This document shows, piece by piece, positions 12,152 to 22,377 of a DNA stretch of 29,695 bases. The translations under genes were made by a program, and so were the position numbers. The notes beneath the pieces are model-generated. The model was not told the origin of the DNA and ran no database searches. It saw nothing but the letters and a program-made list of their open reading frames with translations. How positions within the stretch are numbered: position 1 is the stretch's first letter; the number at the start of each line of letters is the position of its first letter. The stretch is from Pelargonium nanum (lineage: Eukaryota; Streptophyta; Magnoliopsida; Geraniales; Geraniaceae). The stretch spans positions 1 through 29,695 of the forward strand of contig JAYMTF010000815.1 in the NCBI GenBank assembly GCA_036897485.1. Reading direction: 5' to 3'.

Positions 12152-13081
12152 AATATGGAAAGTGACTGTTACGGGAGGTTAGTGGAGGGGTCTGGGTGAA
12201 TCTTCGCCGTTGAGTTTGGAGCTCGGTGATGATGTGGACGGTCAAGATGGGGAATTGGTAGATGCCACCTTTTCTGTTTTCTGTTTTCAGTTTTATTTCA
12301 TTTTTAGCTGCTCGGAAGTTGAAACCGACTGTGTGTGTCACTGTGACTGTGTAGTTGTCTCAATTTTTGAGGAATTTAAGGAAAATTTAGCTGAAAAGTG
12401 CAAAAAAAAAAAAAAAAAAGTGGAAAATTTAATTACTTTTCTATATTATTTTTCTTTCATGTTTTAGTTGTATATTATTATGGAAAATAAGAATATATTC
12501 AATCTGGAAGCGTTTTTCTCTTCGGAAATAAAAAATGCAACTAGAATCGACGAATGTCTCTCTTCTGATACCTACCACATTTTTACGAGTGTATCGTTCA
12601 AACACATGTATGAATTTTCTTGCATAAAGTTTAGAGTTTGAGGAGATTGTAGTGAATACTTATGTGCATCTAAAAGTAGAATCTTTAGCTTTCAAGATTT
12701 GCTTTTGGTTTCTTAGCATTTTGAAGAAAGAAAAAAAAAAAACAAAAGACAATCTACACTTTGTTTCTCACGTGGACAGAAGTTACTTTTTCTTCTCTTT
12801 TTTGCCTTTTTAGAATATTCTTGTGTAAACAGCAAGTTATTACATATGATCATTCAGATTATCTTTAATCTTAAAGCTAATGATTCAAAATAAATTGCAT
12901 TTGCAGCAATTGTCTCATACCTGAAACAAAAAATTAGTAGGTTCAAAAGGACTTTTAATTAGTGCACAAACTTTTTGCAGCACAATCTCATATGGCATTA
13001 GAGATTTGTAAACTTATCATTTGCACTGGTTACATGTATATGTATTGTATGTTGCTAGAAATGTAAATCTACATTAACTCC
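12152..13081. other. Intergenic region between POLLUX and JAZ
   Basis: It contains the POLLUX leader and promoter (right of 12079) and the JAZ 3' flank (left of 13082). There is a 17-18-base poly(A) run at about 12403-12419 and no further gene that I can support. Confidence 0.5.
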
Positions 13082-15039
13082 TTAACATTTTCCTTTGTTG
13101 GCCGGAACGGAAAAGAAGAAGCCTAAACGGGAAGGGAAAGGCGATGGACGAAAGATTTGATTCGTTCCCTTGGAGCCGCCATTTCTTGCAGCTACATCAT
13201 CATTGCCACAAGTATCATAAGGAGTTTTGTGTACAATTCTGCAAAACATTACACATGAAAAGATTAGGAGACATGGTTGGTGTTAAAAATCTATTCTAAT
13301 GCCAAAAAAAGACCAAAATGGGTGACTCAGTGCACGAGACTCTCGCGACATGTGACATGTAGTTTTTAAGGAAAGATGGAAGTAATAGTTGTAGATGTGC
13401 TGGTGGTGACAATGAAACGACAGCAAGTAGTGGTAGAATCTACAGTGATGTCTTTGTCGTTTCATACAAGTTCTCCTTGTGATTTCAATATTCTATGTTG
13501 ATGCTAAAATGTATTTACTTTTTGTTGTCCAATACATGACAACCAAATAAGGAAAAGCCTCCTATGTTACATAACAATTTAAGGTAGCTTTCGCATAAAA
13601 ACTTTTCGTTCGGGAATTAGAATCAAGAATCATAATGGAAATGAGATTCCAGTTCATCATATTCGTATTATTGCAATAAACTTATGATTTATATGGATTT
13701 ACCTGTCACGGCGCTTTTTAAGAAAACTCTGAATTGAACGCCTTCGCGCAACAGGAAGTTCTGGAAACGAAAATGATCATCAAAACCCATTTGATAAGTT
13801 GTTATATATACATGTGACTATCTATCCATGACCTGCCATGTCTTGTTTCACATTTTATTGCAAAAACTAATGATGATTTTTTCCTCTTTTGTTTGTAACA
13901 AATCCAAACAGTTTCAAGTTCTAAACTAACTTTTCTTAATCATTCTTGACACATTAATTATTTGAATTCAAAAAAGTGTTCAGAAGGAACATTACCTGCT
14001 TGTAACTTGCAAATTGAAGGTAAGTTGGTCTGATTGAGAACTGGTTGCTGCTGTGGTTTTGGAGATTTTGCAACAACAGAAGTTGAAATAGCATTCTCAC
14101 CAGCTAGAAGCATAATGGCTTGTGCCTATGTATAATCATGAAATGAACATAAAACATAAAATTGACAAAATATGACATGCCTTCAAGTTTCCAAGAAAAT
14201 ACTAAGACAAATTCACAAAATATGATTAAGAGAATATGGTTTTGTACCTTCTCAGCTGGTATGTTATCAAACACATTGACAGTCCCAGCATAGAAGATTG
14301 TGAGCTGATTTGCTGAGGACTTGTCATCTGTTGTTTCACAGCTAAATATACACGCACAAAAAAAAACACAAAAAATTATACTTAAAAAAACTCAAGAACA
14401 AAGTTAAAGCAATCAAAATCTTGCAAAAGAAACACAAACTCTGAACCTGATTCCTGCAGGAAGCAACCCTCTTTCGAGGAAAGAAATGGGCCGAGAGCCG
14501 TTGGAACCGGGTTTAGGTGGCAAAAGAGCTCTGGGAGGAGACCTCTTGGTGATCTCTGGCTCTTCAAAACTTGTTTTGGAATTAGCATTGTTATGTTGAG
14601 TTCCTGCAAGATATTTCCTGAACAAGTCAATGGCAGACATGTCATTTCCCAACTTCAGGTCTGTTTTTTGACATCCCTTGTCAGAGCCAGCCTCCTTGTT
14701 CTTGTCCAAATCAAATTGAGCACCAGAATCCATGTGATCAACACTCTCTTCTGTTATCATGAAGTTCTTGGTCACCAGAGTCATGTTGTCCAAAAACAAG
14801 AAATGTTCAAGAACCTGTGGAAAACATAGAGAAAAGAGAAAATGAGTAAAAGGGTTTTTGTTAAAATTGTTTGTTTGTTCTTTGAGGAATAAGATCGAAC
14901 AGTTGGTGTGCATTGTGTGTACCTTGCTTGAACTGGTGGTTTCTGGGTGTGGAGGACAGTTCTGGAAGTGCTGTAACTGGAAATCTGAAGTCTGTAAATG
15001 AGATATAAAATATGGGAATTGGGAATAACGATGGGGCAT
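13082..15039 (-). CDS. JAZ (TIFY family) jasmonate-signalling repressor
   Basis: Six exons, 15039-14923, 14814-14447, 14341-14248, 14125-13996, 13760-13703 and 13238-13082, join in frame (phases 0, 2, 0, 1, 2) to 307 aa. The TIFY motif is at 176-181 (TIFYAG) within a ZIM domain, about 174-202, ending AQAIMLLAGE; it recruits NINJA and mediates JAZ pairing. The Jas motif is ELPVARRRSIQSFLKKRRDR (237-256) followed by IVHKTPY (257-263). It holds the LPxARR degron that COI1 recognises with jasmonoyl-isoleucine, and the helix that binds MYC factors. An intron splits the Jas motif before its PY end, as in many JAZ genes. The N-terminal 160 residues do not match a JAZ subgroup I can name, so no number is given. 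The start is the first ATG after a TATA element; an in-frame TGA at 15055-15057 lies upstream. A start inside exon 2 remains possible. Confidence 0.92.
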
Positions 15040-15140
15040 TCGATGGATTCGAAATCAAAATTTTAACTTGGTGATGAGAATTGGAATGTGGCGATTAGGA
15101 GGTGAGGCCAAAACCAAAAACAGAGTGCATGGTTTTTCCA

Positions 15141-15150
15141 TCTTATATAT
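15141..15150 (-). promoter_or_regulatory. TATA box of the JAZ gene
   Basis: ATATATAAGA on the minus strand lies about 105 bases upstream of the JAZ ATG. A start site near 15110-15120 makes 15037-15039 the first ATG in the transcript. Confidence 0.5.
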
Positions 15151-15159
15151 TTGTCTTAT

Positions 15160-16689
15160 GACAAAAAGAAAAAGAAGACGGTCTAATCAATTAGTAAATG
15201 ACACCTCACAATTTAACACTCGAACATATCCGATGAATTTATGAGCACATTAATGTCTTTTTAGTGGTATTGTTGTGCGTCAAATGTTTTTGCTTGAGAG
15301 ATAACAAGTGTCGGTCATATTGTTTCACTATTGCACTCAAGATTTTAACTAACAATATGACATTTAGTAACATTTCTAAACCTTTGAAATTTGTAAATTA
15401 AGTTAATAACATTAGAATATTAAGTTTGATCCTAATAAGTCTATAATTTATCATTGAAATTATTATTTTTTTTAAACAAATGTATTATTTTCTTCTCATT
15501 TATTACTCACCAATTCCATTAAATCATTGATGCTAAGATTGATTCATATGCATGTTGGTATTATATGTTGGAATTGTTGCTGTTTGGGAGCAAGTGGTGC
15601 TGTAAGGATTCTACATTTTACACCAAACATGATAGCAACTATAAAAAAATATATATCATTTAAATTAAACAAATGAATTGGAGCACATGTTTTTTTTTAT
15701 ATATATAATTATTATGAAGGAAGGGTTGATGATAAAGACACCCTGTTATTTTAAAATATAGTTAGGAAACAAATACAGGTAAAGACAGTGACAATTGAAT
15801 TCATGTTGGGCAATGCAAAGCATGTTTCTTAAAATTTACCCTAATTGTTATTCACTAAAGTACACATAAACATATAATTTTGTCTTAATTAATTTTCACC
15901 CTCCTTGTTCTAAATCTATAATATAAACAACATATTTATATGGAATATGGAATAATGCCAATTTTTTTGTCAATACTTTGTTGGACATTTTCATTCTCTT
16001 TTCTTTCCTTGTGATTAAATTGTTCAACATAAAAATATTGTTTCCGTGTTTTATTTGCATTTGTGAATTTAAGGCACACATTTCTCTATGAAAGGTCGTG
16101 ATTTCGAGTATCATTGGGTGGTGGAGAGGAATGGAAAAAAAATGAAGAACCTCTATCGTGTAACTTAACCGATATTTTGATAAAAATAAAGAGTTATCCA
16201 TATTATGTAGCTCGGCCCTCAACCTATTGAAGACCAATCATATCGCAATGTTGGATTATTGTTGAAGGAAACATGTGCACCCAACTTGGAGCCCAATTTG
16301 TTGTTTAATGTTGGTAAGATCTTGCAAGATAAAGATTTTGTACACTCAACACAATCAGAATCTTTTGATCTTTATGAACATTCAATATAAAAAGTTACTT
16401 TCATCACAAGGACCACTTGGTCTCATCCTCAATCATCTCATTGAGATTGCTTAAGATATGGGTCTTGAATCTGAGTCCCTATTAAGCATAAACAACTCTC
16501 TTAGGACATAAACATAAAAAAAAAATGAATCATAAACATGTGAAATCGTCTCTAAAATCAACAAAATCAACAAAATGGTGCAAACATTGACAAAGGAACC
16601 ATTCCATGAAAGCTATAGTACATTTGTGGAGAAACCTATTGCTTATTGAGGAAGTTCGGGATGAGTAATTGGCTATATGCCCGGCCAGG
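15160..16689. other. Intergenic region between JAZ promoter and BASS1 3' end
   Basis: AT-rich, with no supported gene. About 15300-15410 resembles 21293-21400 (shared CAAGATTTTAA and ACATTTC.AA..TT..AAATTT). About 16090-16110 has a B-box-like string (GGTCGTGATTTCGAGTATC), possibly a SINE remnant. The left part should carry JAZ regulatory DNA and the right part the BASS1 3' UTR. Confidence 0.45.
15300..15410 (+). repeat. Dispersed repeat related to 21293-21400
   Basis: Both copies run in the same orientation: a GT.G.TCA.ATTGT.TCAC stretch, then TCAAGATTTTAA, then an ACATTTC-rich stretch leading to AAATTT. Alignment by eye suggests a diverged element present near two promoters. Confidence 0.4.
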
Positions 16690-19600
16690 TTACCGAGACA
16701 TGTCATCGTCAACTTTAGGACTTGATTGCGAGTTAGCAGGGTCGATGTATCTCCAAAAGAACGCCAAACTACTACCCATAATGTTCATAACTACAGCAGA
16801 CATTGCCGATGGTAAGGCAACCATTGGTGAGGTGAAATGGGAGGTTGCTAAAACCACGCCCAAAGAAGAATTTTGCATACCGATCTGGAATCAAATTTAA
16901 ATCTATTACTATCCGTGTCATTATCGATGAACAAATGTTGAGAGTAAAAGTAAGATTTTAAGTATAGAACTTGTATTCAGATTGTGTATTTTTGAAAAAG
17001 CAAAACATATATAGTATCATGAAACTTATAATACCTCTATTGATATTGCTCGCCGTTGCCGTTCTCCAAACCCGCCAATAGCAGCTGATATATACCTGCA
17101 GAGAAAACAACTCAGCGATAATATTATCGAAGTGCCTAATTCTAGTAATTTACTATGTACTAAAGTTCTGCTCAAAACAAAAGGCTTCTAGCACAGAGTT
17201 GACATCCCCACTAAAGTTCAATGCTCATCTAGCGTTTGTGTGAAAGTCGAGCAGGTACGCGGACATCACTTTATCCAACTCAAATCACAAGGATATGTCA
17301 TACCATATGTAGAAGAGAAAATCAACGGGAGCTAATGTATGAGGATTGTGCATTGGCAATCAGACTAAGCTATCAGAAGTTGACAACAAACTATTGTTAA
17401 CAGATACTCCCTCCATCCCAAAATAAGTGTCTCAATTTCCATTTTGAGAAAAATTAAGAAAAAGTTAATTAGTGTTATACATTTCCACTTGTATCCCTAT
17501 GAACACATGTTGTAGCAAACTTAAGGGATACTAACTTATTATAGGGATATTATTGGTAATTATGCATAACTAACTTCTTAGAAAAAGAAAAGTGGACACT
17601 TATTTTGGGACAGAATCAGAAAGCTTTTCTGGGACGGAGGGAGTAATATATATAAAAATAAAAATAAAAGATAAGAAGGATAAAGCTTACCCTACAAAGA
17701 AACCCGCAAAATGCAGCAAAAGCACAGATAGCATTATAACCCCTAGTTCTCCAAATAATATTGTTTTAGCTATTAGCAAAGGAGACATATCAGCTGCCAA
17801 TGATGCACCAATAAGAGATGACTTGAGGCGAACAACATTTTCTGAAAATATGCTGGCCAAAACATAGATAAGTACAATATGTGAGAAAAAACGAGACGGG
17901 GCATATAAACGTAACCGTATTAATAGCAGTTAATTGAAGATAAACCATTTAACCTGCATGCCAGCAGAGATGCAGCTAAAACAGAAAAAAGAGGTGCAAA
18001 AGGCGTCACAATGTTCACCACTTTGGGAAATGCCCGTTGCATATAAGAACCCAGAAGTATAGGAGCCACAACCACCTAAAAAGATAAACTATAAGACTAT
18101 AATATAGTAATAAGCAGAAAAATGATTAATGCTAGGATTCACAGAATATTATAGAATGGTATATGGAGATTCATATTCACCTGCAGGGTACTGATAGAAA
18201 GTTTAACGGCATCTACAGGAACATATGTTCCGGCCAGAAACTTTGTCAGAATAGGAGTGAGTATTACTGCTCCAAGAGTTGTGCAAACTGTCATTACGAT
18301 GGATAAAGCAACATCTCCTTGAGCAATTAAAGTCACCTGAAACACTAATTCATGGAAATGGAAGTGAATGGGAAATCTCACAAACAAAAAGCGGTTTAGT
18401 AAGAAACGAAAGGAACGAACCAGCAAAGCAAATATGTAAAGAAATCATAAAGCCAAGTGAAAGGCAAATAAAGTTGTAATTGTTGTTCTTCATCCCTCAA
18501 AATAAATAAATAAATACATCAAAAATCTTGTATGGACCACATGAATAAACAGGACATGTTTTTCTGTCAAATGTAGGCTAACATGGAGGTTCTATTTCCT
18601 TCACCCCTCTTGTAGACGATTAATTACAGTAAAATGATATAACAAATGTCAAACAATATGCTCATTTGATGAAATTGACAACATTGTAGAGCGTCAATAA
18701 AGACTATGATCTGAACCATAGAAGACTACTGACTATGAGGATTCTCTACATGAAACTACGATTAGGTGCATCCATGTCAGAAACAAAATGAAGGGCTTGT
18801 ATCATTGTCGAACATATGGGCTATACAGCTTTCTCCAGCTTAAATTGTTAACTATTGAAACTTGGCCATGGATGAAATTAGCTAAATAACATGGACATCA
18901 GAAGATCTAGTCAACGTACTACTAAACTGAAAAATTGGTACAAAAACGAGAAATAAAAATGGAGAAGAAGTAATCATACCACATTGGAGGCAGTGCCACC
19001 AGGGCAACAAGAGAGCAGTATTAAACCAACTGAAAGAGATGGTGAAAGCCCCAATGCTTTGCTAATAATCACTCCAAAAACTGGCATAATAGTATACTGA
19101 GCAAGACATCCAAAAAGTATCTGACCAGAGATGAAAAGCAACAAACACCTGATTTTAGAAACTAGTACGCAAGGAAAATTTTGTGGAATGGGATAAAAGC
19201 CAGTTCTATCTAAAATTAAAGTTCAATCAGGTGAGAAGATCACAAACGGAAGCTCCCAAAATCACATTCAAACCCAAATTCTTAGCTACTTGATCTTAAG
19301 AAATAAACGAAAGAGTCAAGATTTCAGCAAGATGCCACCAAAAAAACATTACTTTATAACATATTTCTTATCGAATTGACACTTTGACATACACTACCCC
19401 GCCAAGTACTAACTCTAAATGCTTAATCAGTTCCAACAAAGATCCACTAAAATCATTTTCCAATTGCTATATGATTACACTTATCCTCGTCCTCCATTCT
19501 AACCTTTTGAAACATTACGGTTCCAAAATTGTCTTTATAATATCTAGCTGGGCCTACTTGCCCAAATACACAGTATATTTCTCAGAAACAACTGATTTTT

Positions 19601-20299
19601 TTTCCTCCAAAATGTGAGAATAGCCATCACTCAAATTCCACAAACCAAAAACTCATATCACAGTGCAGTCAGATAAACCATCATCTAATTTGAAACATCT
19701 ACAGAAAGCCACCACAAATTTTGTCCAACAAAACAGAACTACATCATTTCCACCAAAATGTCTCAATCTAACACAACATCCCAAATATAAAACACACCCA
19801 TTTCTCAATTTTCACAGATGAACATAAAGACATCAACTTTAACACACACACAGAAAATAAACCAATCCTAAATGTGAAAATGAATCAGGAAGCTCACAGA
19901 AAGAGGCCTTTGCATGAACAGACCGAACAGGTCCTTGAGCTCCAGAGTGAGACCCATGGCCAACATAATGAGCCCCAGAGAGAGGCTGTACGAGGTGGGA
20001 GCTGTCTTGGCAAACCAAGAAAAAGTAGATGGCTTGAAGCAAGCAACAACTCCTCCGACAGTGACATAGAGAGGGTACAAGCTTGCTGCTGTAGATAGCA
20101 TGGTTTCCCATCTGGGTTTTGCTGGGGTTATGGGAAGGTGACTACTTTCTTCATGAACTGACCTGATTGTGGGTAAATTTCTGAACTTTGATGTTGAAGA
20201 AATTGTGGGTACTGCTGGTAGTGTGGGCCTGAGAAGGGAAATTCTTGGGTGGATCTGAGGAGGTGGAGTGAAGGAATTGAGCCTGAAAGAGATGGACAT
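16690..20299 (-). CDS. BASS1: Plastid bile acid:sodium symporter family protein (BASS1-type)
   Basis: Seven exons, 20299-19898, 19120-18980, 18336-18181, 18075-17954, 17852-17691, 17095-17035 and 16884-16690, join in frame (phases 0, 0, 0, 2, 2, 0) to 412 aa. The first 60 residues are rich in Ser, Thr, Pro and basic residues with few acids, as in a chloroplast transit peptide. About nine to ten hydrophobic segments follow, starting at about 74-88 and 102-118. Family hallmarks are [11 protein letters not shown] (171-181) in the first half and [16 protein letters not shown] (350-365) in the second, which correspond to the sodium-binding cores of the SBF/BASS fold. The C-terminal stretch ([17 protein letters not shown]) is closer to BASS1 than to the pyruvate carrier BASS2. 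The family imports organic anions or metabolites with sodium across the plastid envelope; the BASS1 substrate is not firmly known. The start is the first in-frame ATG, in good context (A at -3), with TAG upstream in frame. Confidence 0.93.
17407..17643. mobile_element. Stowaway MITE in BASS1 intron 5
   Basis: Left end TA|CTCCCTCCATCCCAAAATAA; right end GGGACGGAGGGAG|TA. The terminal inverted repeats and TA target duplication are diagnostic of Stowaway (Tc1/mariner-type) elements. The element is 237 bases. The right end looks altered: a first terminal-repeat start (CACTTATTTTGGGACAG) is followed by about 20 extra bases before the final GGGACGGAGGGAG. Confidence 0.93.
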
Positions 20300-20510
20300 G
20301 GTTGAGGATTTGAAGAATTTGACTTGATTGCAATGGCAGTGTGAGATTGAGACTCCAAGCTAGCTTCCTTTGCTGCTCTCCTCTCCTCTCCTATGGAAAT
20401 TTTCATAGACAAATCTATATTGTTTGTTTCTCCACTCATGTAAATTATTAGACATTTGTTTTTACAAATTGGCACCTATAAATTATAATTAGCAATGTTA
20501 TATGTATAAA

Positions 20511-20539
20511 ATTTTGTACAAAAAAATTTTGTACAAAAT
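20511..20539. repeat. Pair of ATTTTGTACAAAA palindromes
   Basis: ATTTTGTACAAAA at 20511-20523 is followed by the perfect 14-base palindrome ATTTTGTACAAAAT at 20526-20539. A third, perfect copy is at 20773-20786, with a half copy at 20759-20767. All carry a GTAC core. They lie 0.2-0.5 kb upstream of the BASS1 start. Confidence 0.8.
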
Positions 20540-20623
20540 AATGTGTTGATAAAAGAGACATGACACATTAAATATTATATTAGTGACTTAGCTGAATCAC
20601 AATGCGCCATGTGTGCAATATGT

Positions 20624-21005
20624 CTAATAAACCGGGCGCTCCGCGCCAGAAATTTATGGGAGAGTGGTGGTATTATATATGTCGGGTTGTTATTCGTTAA
20701 AAGTAATTCTAAACTACAAAAATACGAAAAAAATATTCACCACATAGGATGCCAAGTCATTTTGTACATAAAATTTTGTACAAAATTGGGACATTTAGCA
20801 TTTTTCAATTATAACAGCTCTAGTAAATTTGTTGGCACATAGCATTCACTTGTCCATTTCTTTTATTTACCGGTTTCATTTGTTGGCACATAGTAAATTT
20901 GTGAGTGTCTCGACCAATAAATTATGGCCAATAAGATTGCGCCATGTCATCGATTAACACCCAATCTGTCCCAATGAATTTGTGGACGCGGAACGTCCCG
21001 TCTAG
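20624..21005. mobile_element. Possible element bounded by inverted GC-rich hairpins
   Basis: The left edge TGTCTAATAAACCGGGCGCT continues into a GGCGC/GCGCC stem (20635-20647). The right edge, reverse-complemented, begins TGTCTAGACGGGACGTTCCG and contains a GGACG/CGTCC stem (20984-20998) ending in CTAG. Both resemble Helitron 3' ends pointing outward, or the hairpin-bearing ends of a small non-autonomous element. The inner sequence is AT-rich and non-coding. Confidence 0.4.
20821..20903 (+). repeat. Imperfect tandem repeat
   Basis: TTTGTTGGCACATAG occurs exactly at 20828-20842 and 20879-20893 (period 51). TAGTAAATTTGT occurs at 20821 and again at 20891, so the copies interleave. Confidence 0.75.
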
Positions 21006-21292
21006 ACATATTTCATTTATCTCTTAATTGAAGTTTCAACCAAATTATAATGGCTGATATTCCTAATATTCTTAAATAAAACACACATTTAATAGATTTG
21101 ATACTATTGATACCGTTCTTATTGATGTTGTCATCTTCATTTAAACGTTCAGTTAAATATTGCCTTCTATCTTATCATTTTCATTTTCATCAAATACTAA
21201 TATGAGTGATACTTTCTATTTTATTTTAGTATAAATCAAAATTTCATGTTACGAGATTTTCTCTATATTATCATCTTTCTCGTGAATGTGGC

Positions 21293-21400
21293 AAAAGTTG
21301 ATCACATTGTCTCACAATTACCGTCAAGATTTTAATTAAATAAATAGCGTTTAACTGTTCTTTCAAACATTTCAAATTTACGATTCAATTTGTTGTTGTT
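21293..21400 (+). repeat. Dispersed repeat related to 15300-15410
   Basis: A diverged copy of the sequence near the JAZ promoter. A further short match (ATAACAAGTGT..GTCA.ATTG) is at about 21453-21475. No gene is visible between 21006 and 21578. Confidence 0.4.
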
Positions 21401-21578
21401 ATAGTTTTGTATCACACCATTAATTATTAATAAAGATAAAATTTCTTTATAAATAACAAGTGTTAGTCAAATTGATAAGTAAAAATGTGGTAAACTCCCA
21501 ATGTAAATTTATGAAATGAAGAAGCACAAACTTAGGATTGGCTTTGAAGGTCCACAACAGAATTGGCTAAAACATATA

Positions 21579-21631
21579 CTCTCTCCGTTCCAAAATAAGT
21601 GTATTGTTTGTCTCATTTTGGGACGGGGGAG
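21579..21631. mobile_element. Minimal Stowaway remnant
   Basis: TA|CTCTCTCCGTTCCAAAATAA at the left and CATTTTGGGACGGGGGAG|TA at the right leave only 53 bases. It is an internally deleted Stowaway MITE that keeps both terminal repeats and a TA duplication. Confidence 0.85.
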
Positions 21632-21734
21632 TATAACATGATTGGGTGTTCATAAAATTTCCTCAAACATTGATTTTGAGTCTTTGGGATGCCATGTTGC
21701 CAATACAAAATCATTACTTAAGAACTGAAGTTGC

Positions 21735-21842
21735 TCATTTTGAGCACTTGAAGCCATGACATACAGAAAGGACTATGACCAGAATTATAAGTGCAATCAA
21801 AAGTGCCAAAAGAGACAGCTCAATCTTCCTCTTCCTGGTCAT
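21735..21842 (-). CDS. Candidate 35-aa single-pass membrane peptide
   Basis: The frame runs from ATG at 21840-21842 to TGA at 21735-21737. The N-terminus is strongly basic (MTRKRK), followed by a continuous 20-residue hydrophobic segment (LSLLALLIALIILVIVLS) and a short Cys-containing tail (CHGFKCSK). This is the plan of a small tail-anchored or signal-anchor peptide. An in-frame TGA stands shortly before the ATG. I do not recognise a family, and an open frame this short can arise by chance. Confidence 0.25.
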   Translation of the reverse strand: MTRKRKIELSLLALLIALIILVIVLSVCHGFKCSK

Positions 21843-22377
21843 TTTGTCTCCTCAATCTCCTGCAGAAAATGGCACACCTCTGCACAAAAAAGTATAAGCT
21901 AATATTAAGAAGAAAAAAAAGTATAGTATTTCCTTGGTTTTACAAGTGTTACACTCTACATTTAAATAGAAACTACAGATTATTCAGTGGATTAGTTTAA
22001 TTACAATTCCCTAATCAAATCCCTTGATTGGCTCTCTCCTATAATTACAATTCTGTCAATCCTAATATGCAGATTAGTTTCCTGAATTAGAGCTTTGACT
22101 CAATCACCAAAATATTCAGTGGAGTTAATAATGAATATTTCCCTTTTATCCAACAAAAAGTTTACATTGAAACACTGAATCGCTTAAATTAAATGCAGTA
22201 ACTTCAAAGAAGAAAGACAAGGAAGAGAGTTGCATGAACCTGAAAATGTTGGTCTGAGAATTCAAGGCTCCTCAAATGAATTGTGCAATTTGGGTTGGGG
22301 GTATTTGTACAAACATAGTACTCTGTTTGGAAGAGAGGAACATATTGGAAACGACGACTGGCCGGCCGCTCAATCAT
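21820..22377 (-). CDS. Candidate two-exon small protein, function unknown
   Basis: Exon A (22377-22240) encodes MIERPASRRFQYVPLFQTEY and on to ..EFSDQHFQ, 46 residues. A CAG|GTTCATGC donor and a TTTTTTGTGCAG acceptor remove 360 bases, and exon B (21879-21820) adds RCAIFCRRLRRQNDQEEED and a stop, giving 65 aa. Exon A is preceded by a T-rich tract and ATACAG, which could be an acceptor, so more exons may lie upstream. Exon B overlaps the start of the 35-aa membrane peptide in another frame. I recognise no family; the model rests only on splice-like sites and phase. Confidence 0.25.

Noticed and set aside
20128-20439. Upstream ATG frame overlapping the BASS1 start
   Set aside because: Its ATGs at 20437-20439 and nearby are in poor context and the transcription start is unknown, so regulation by this frame is not supported.
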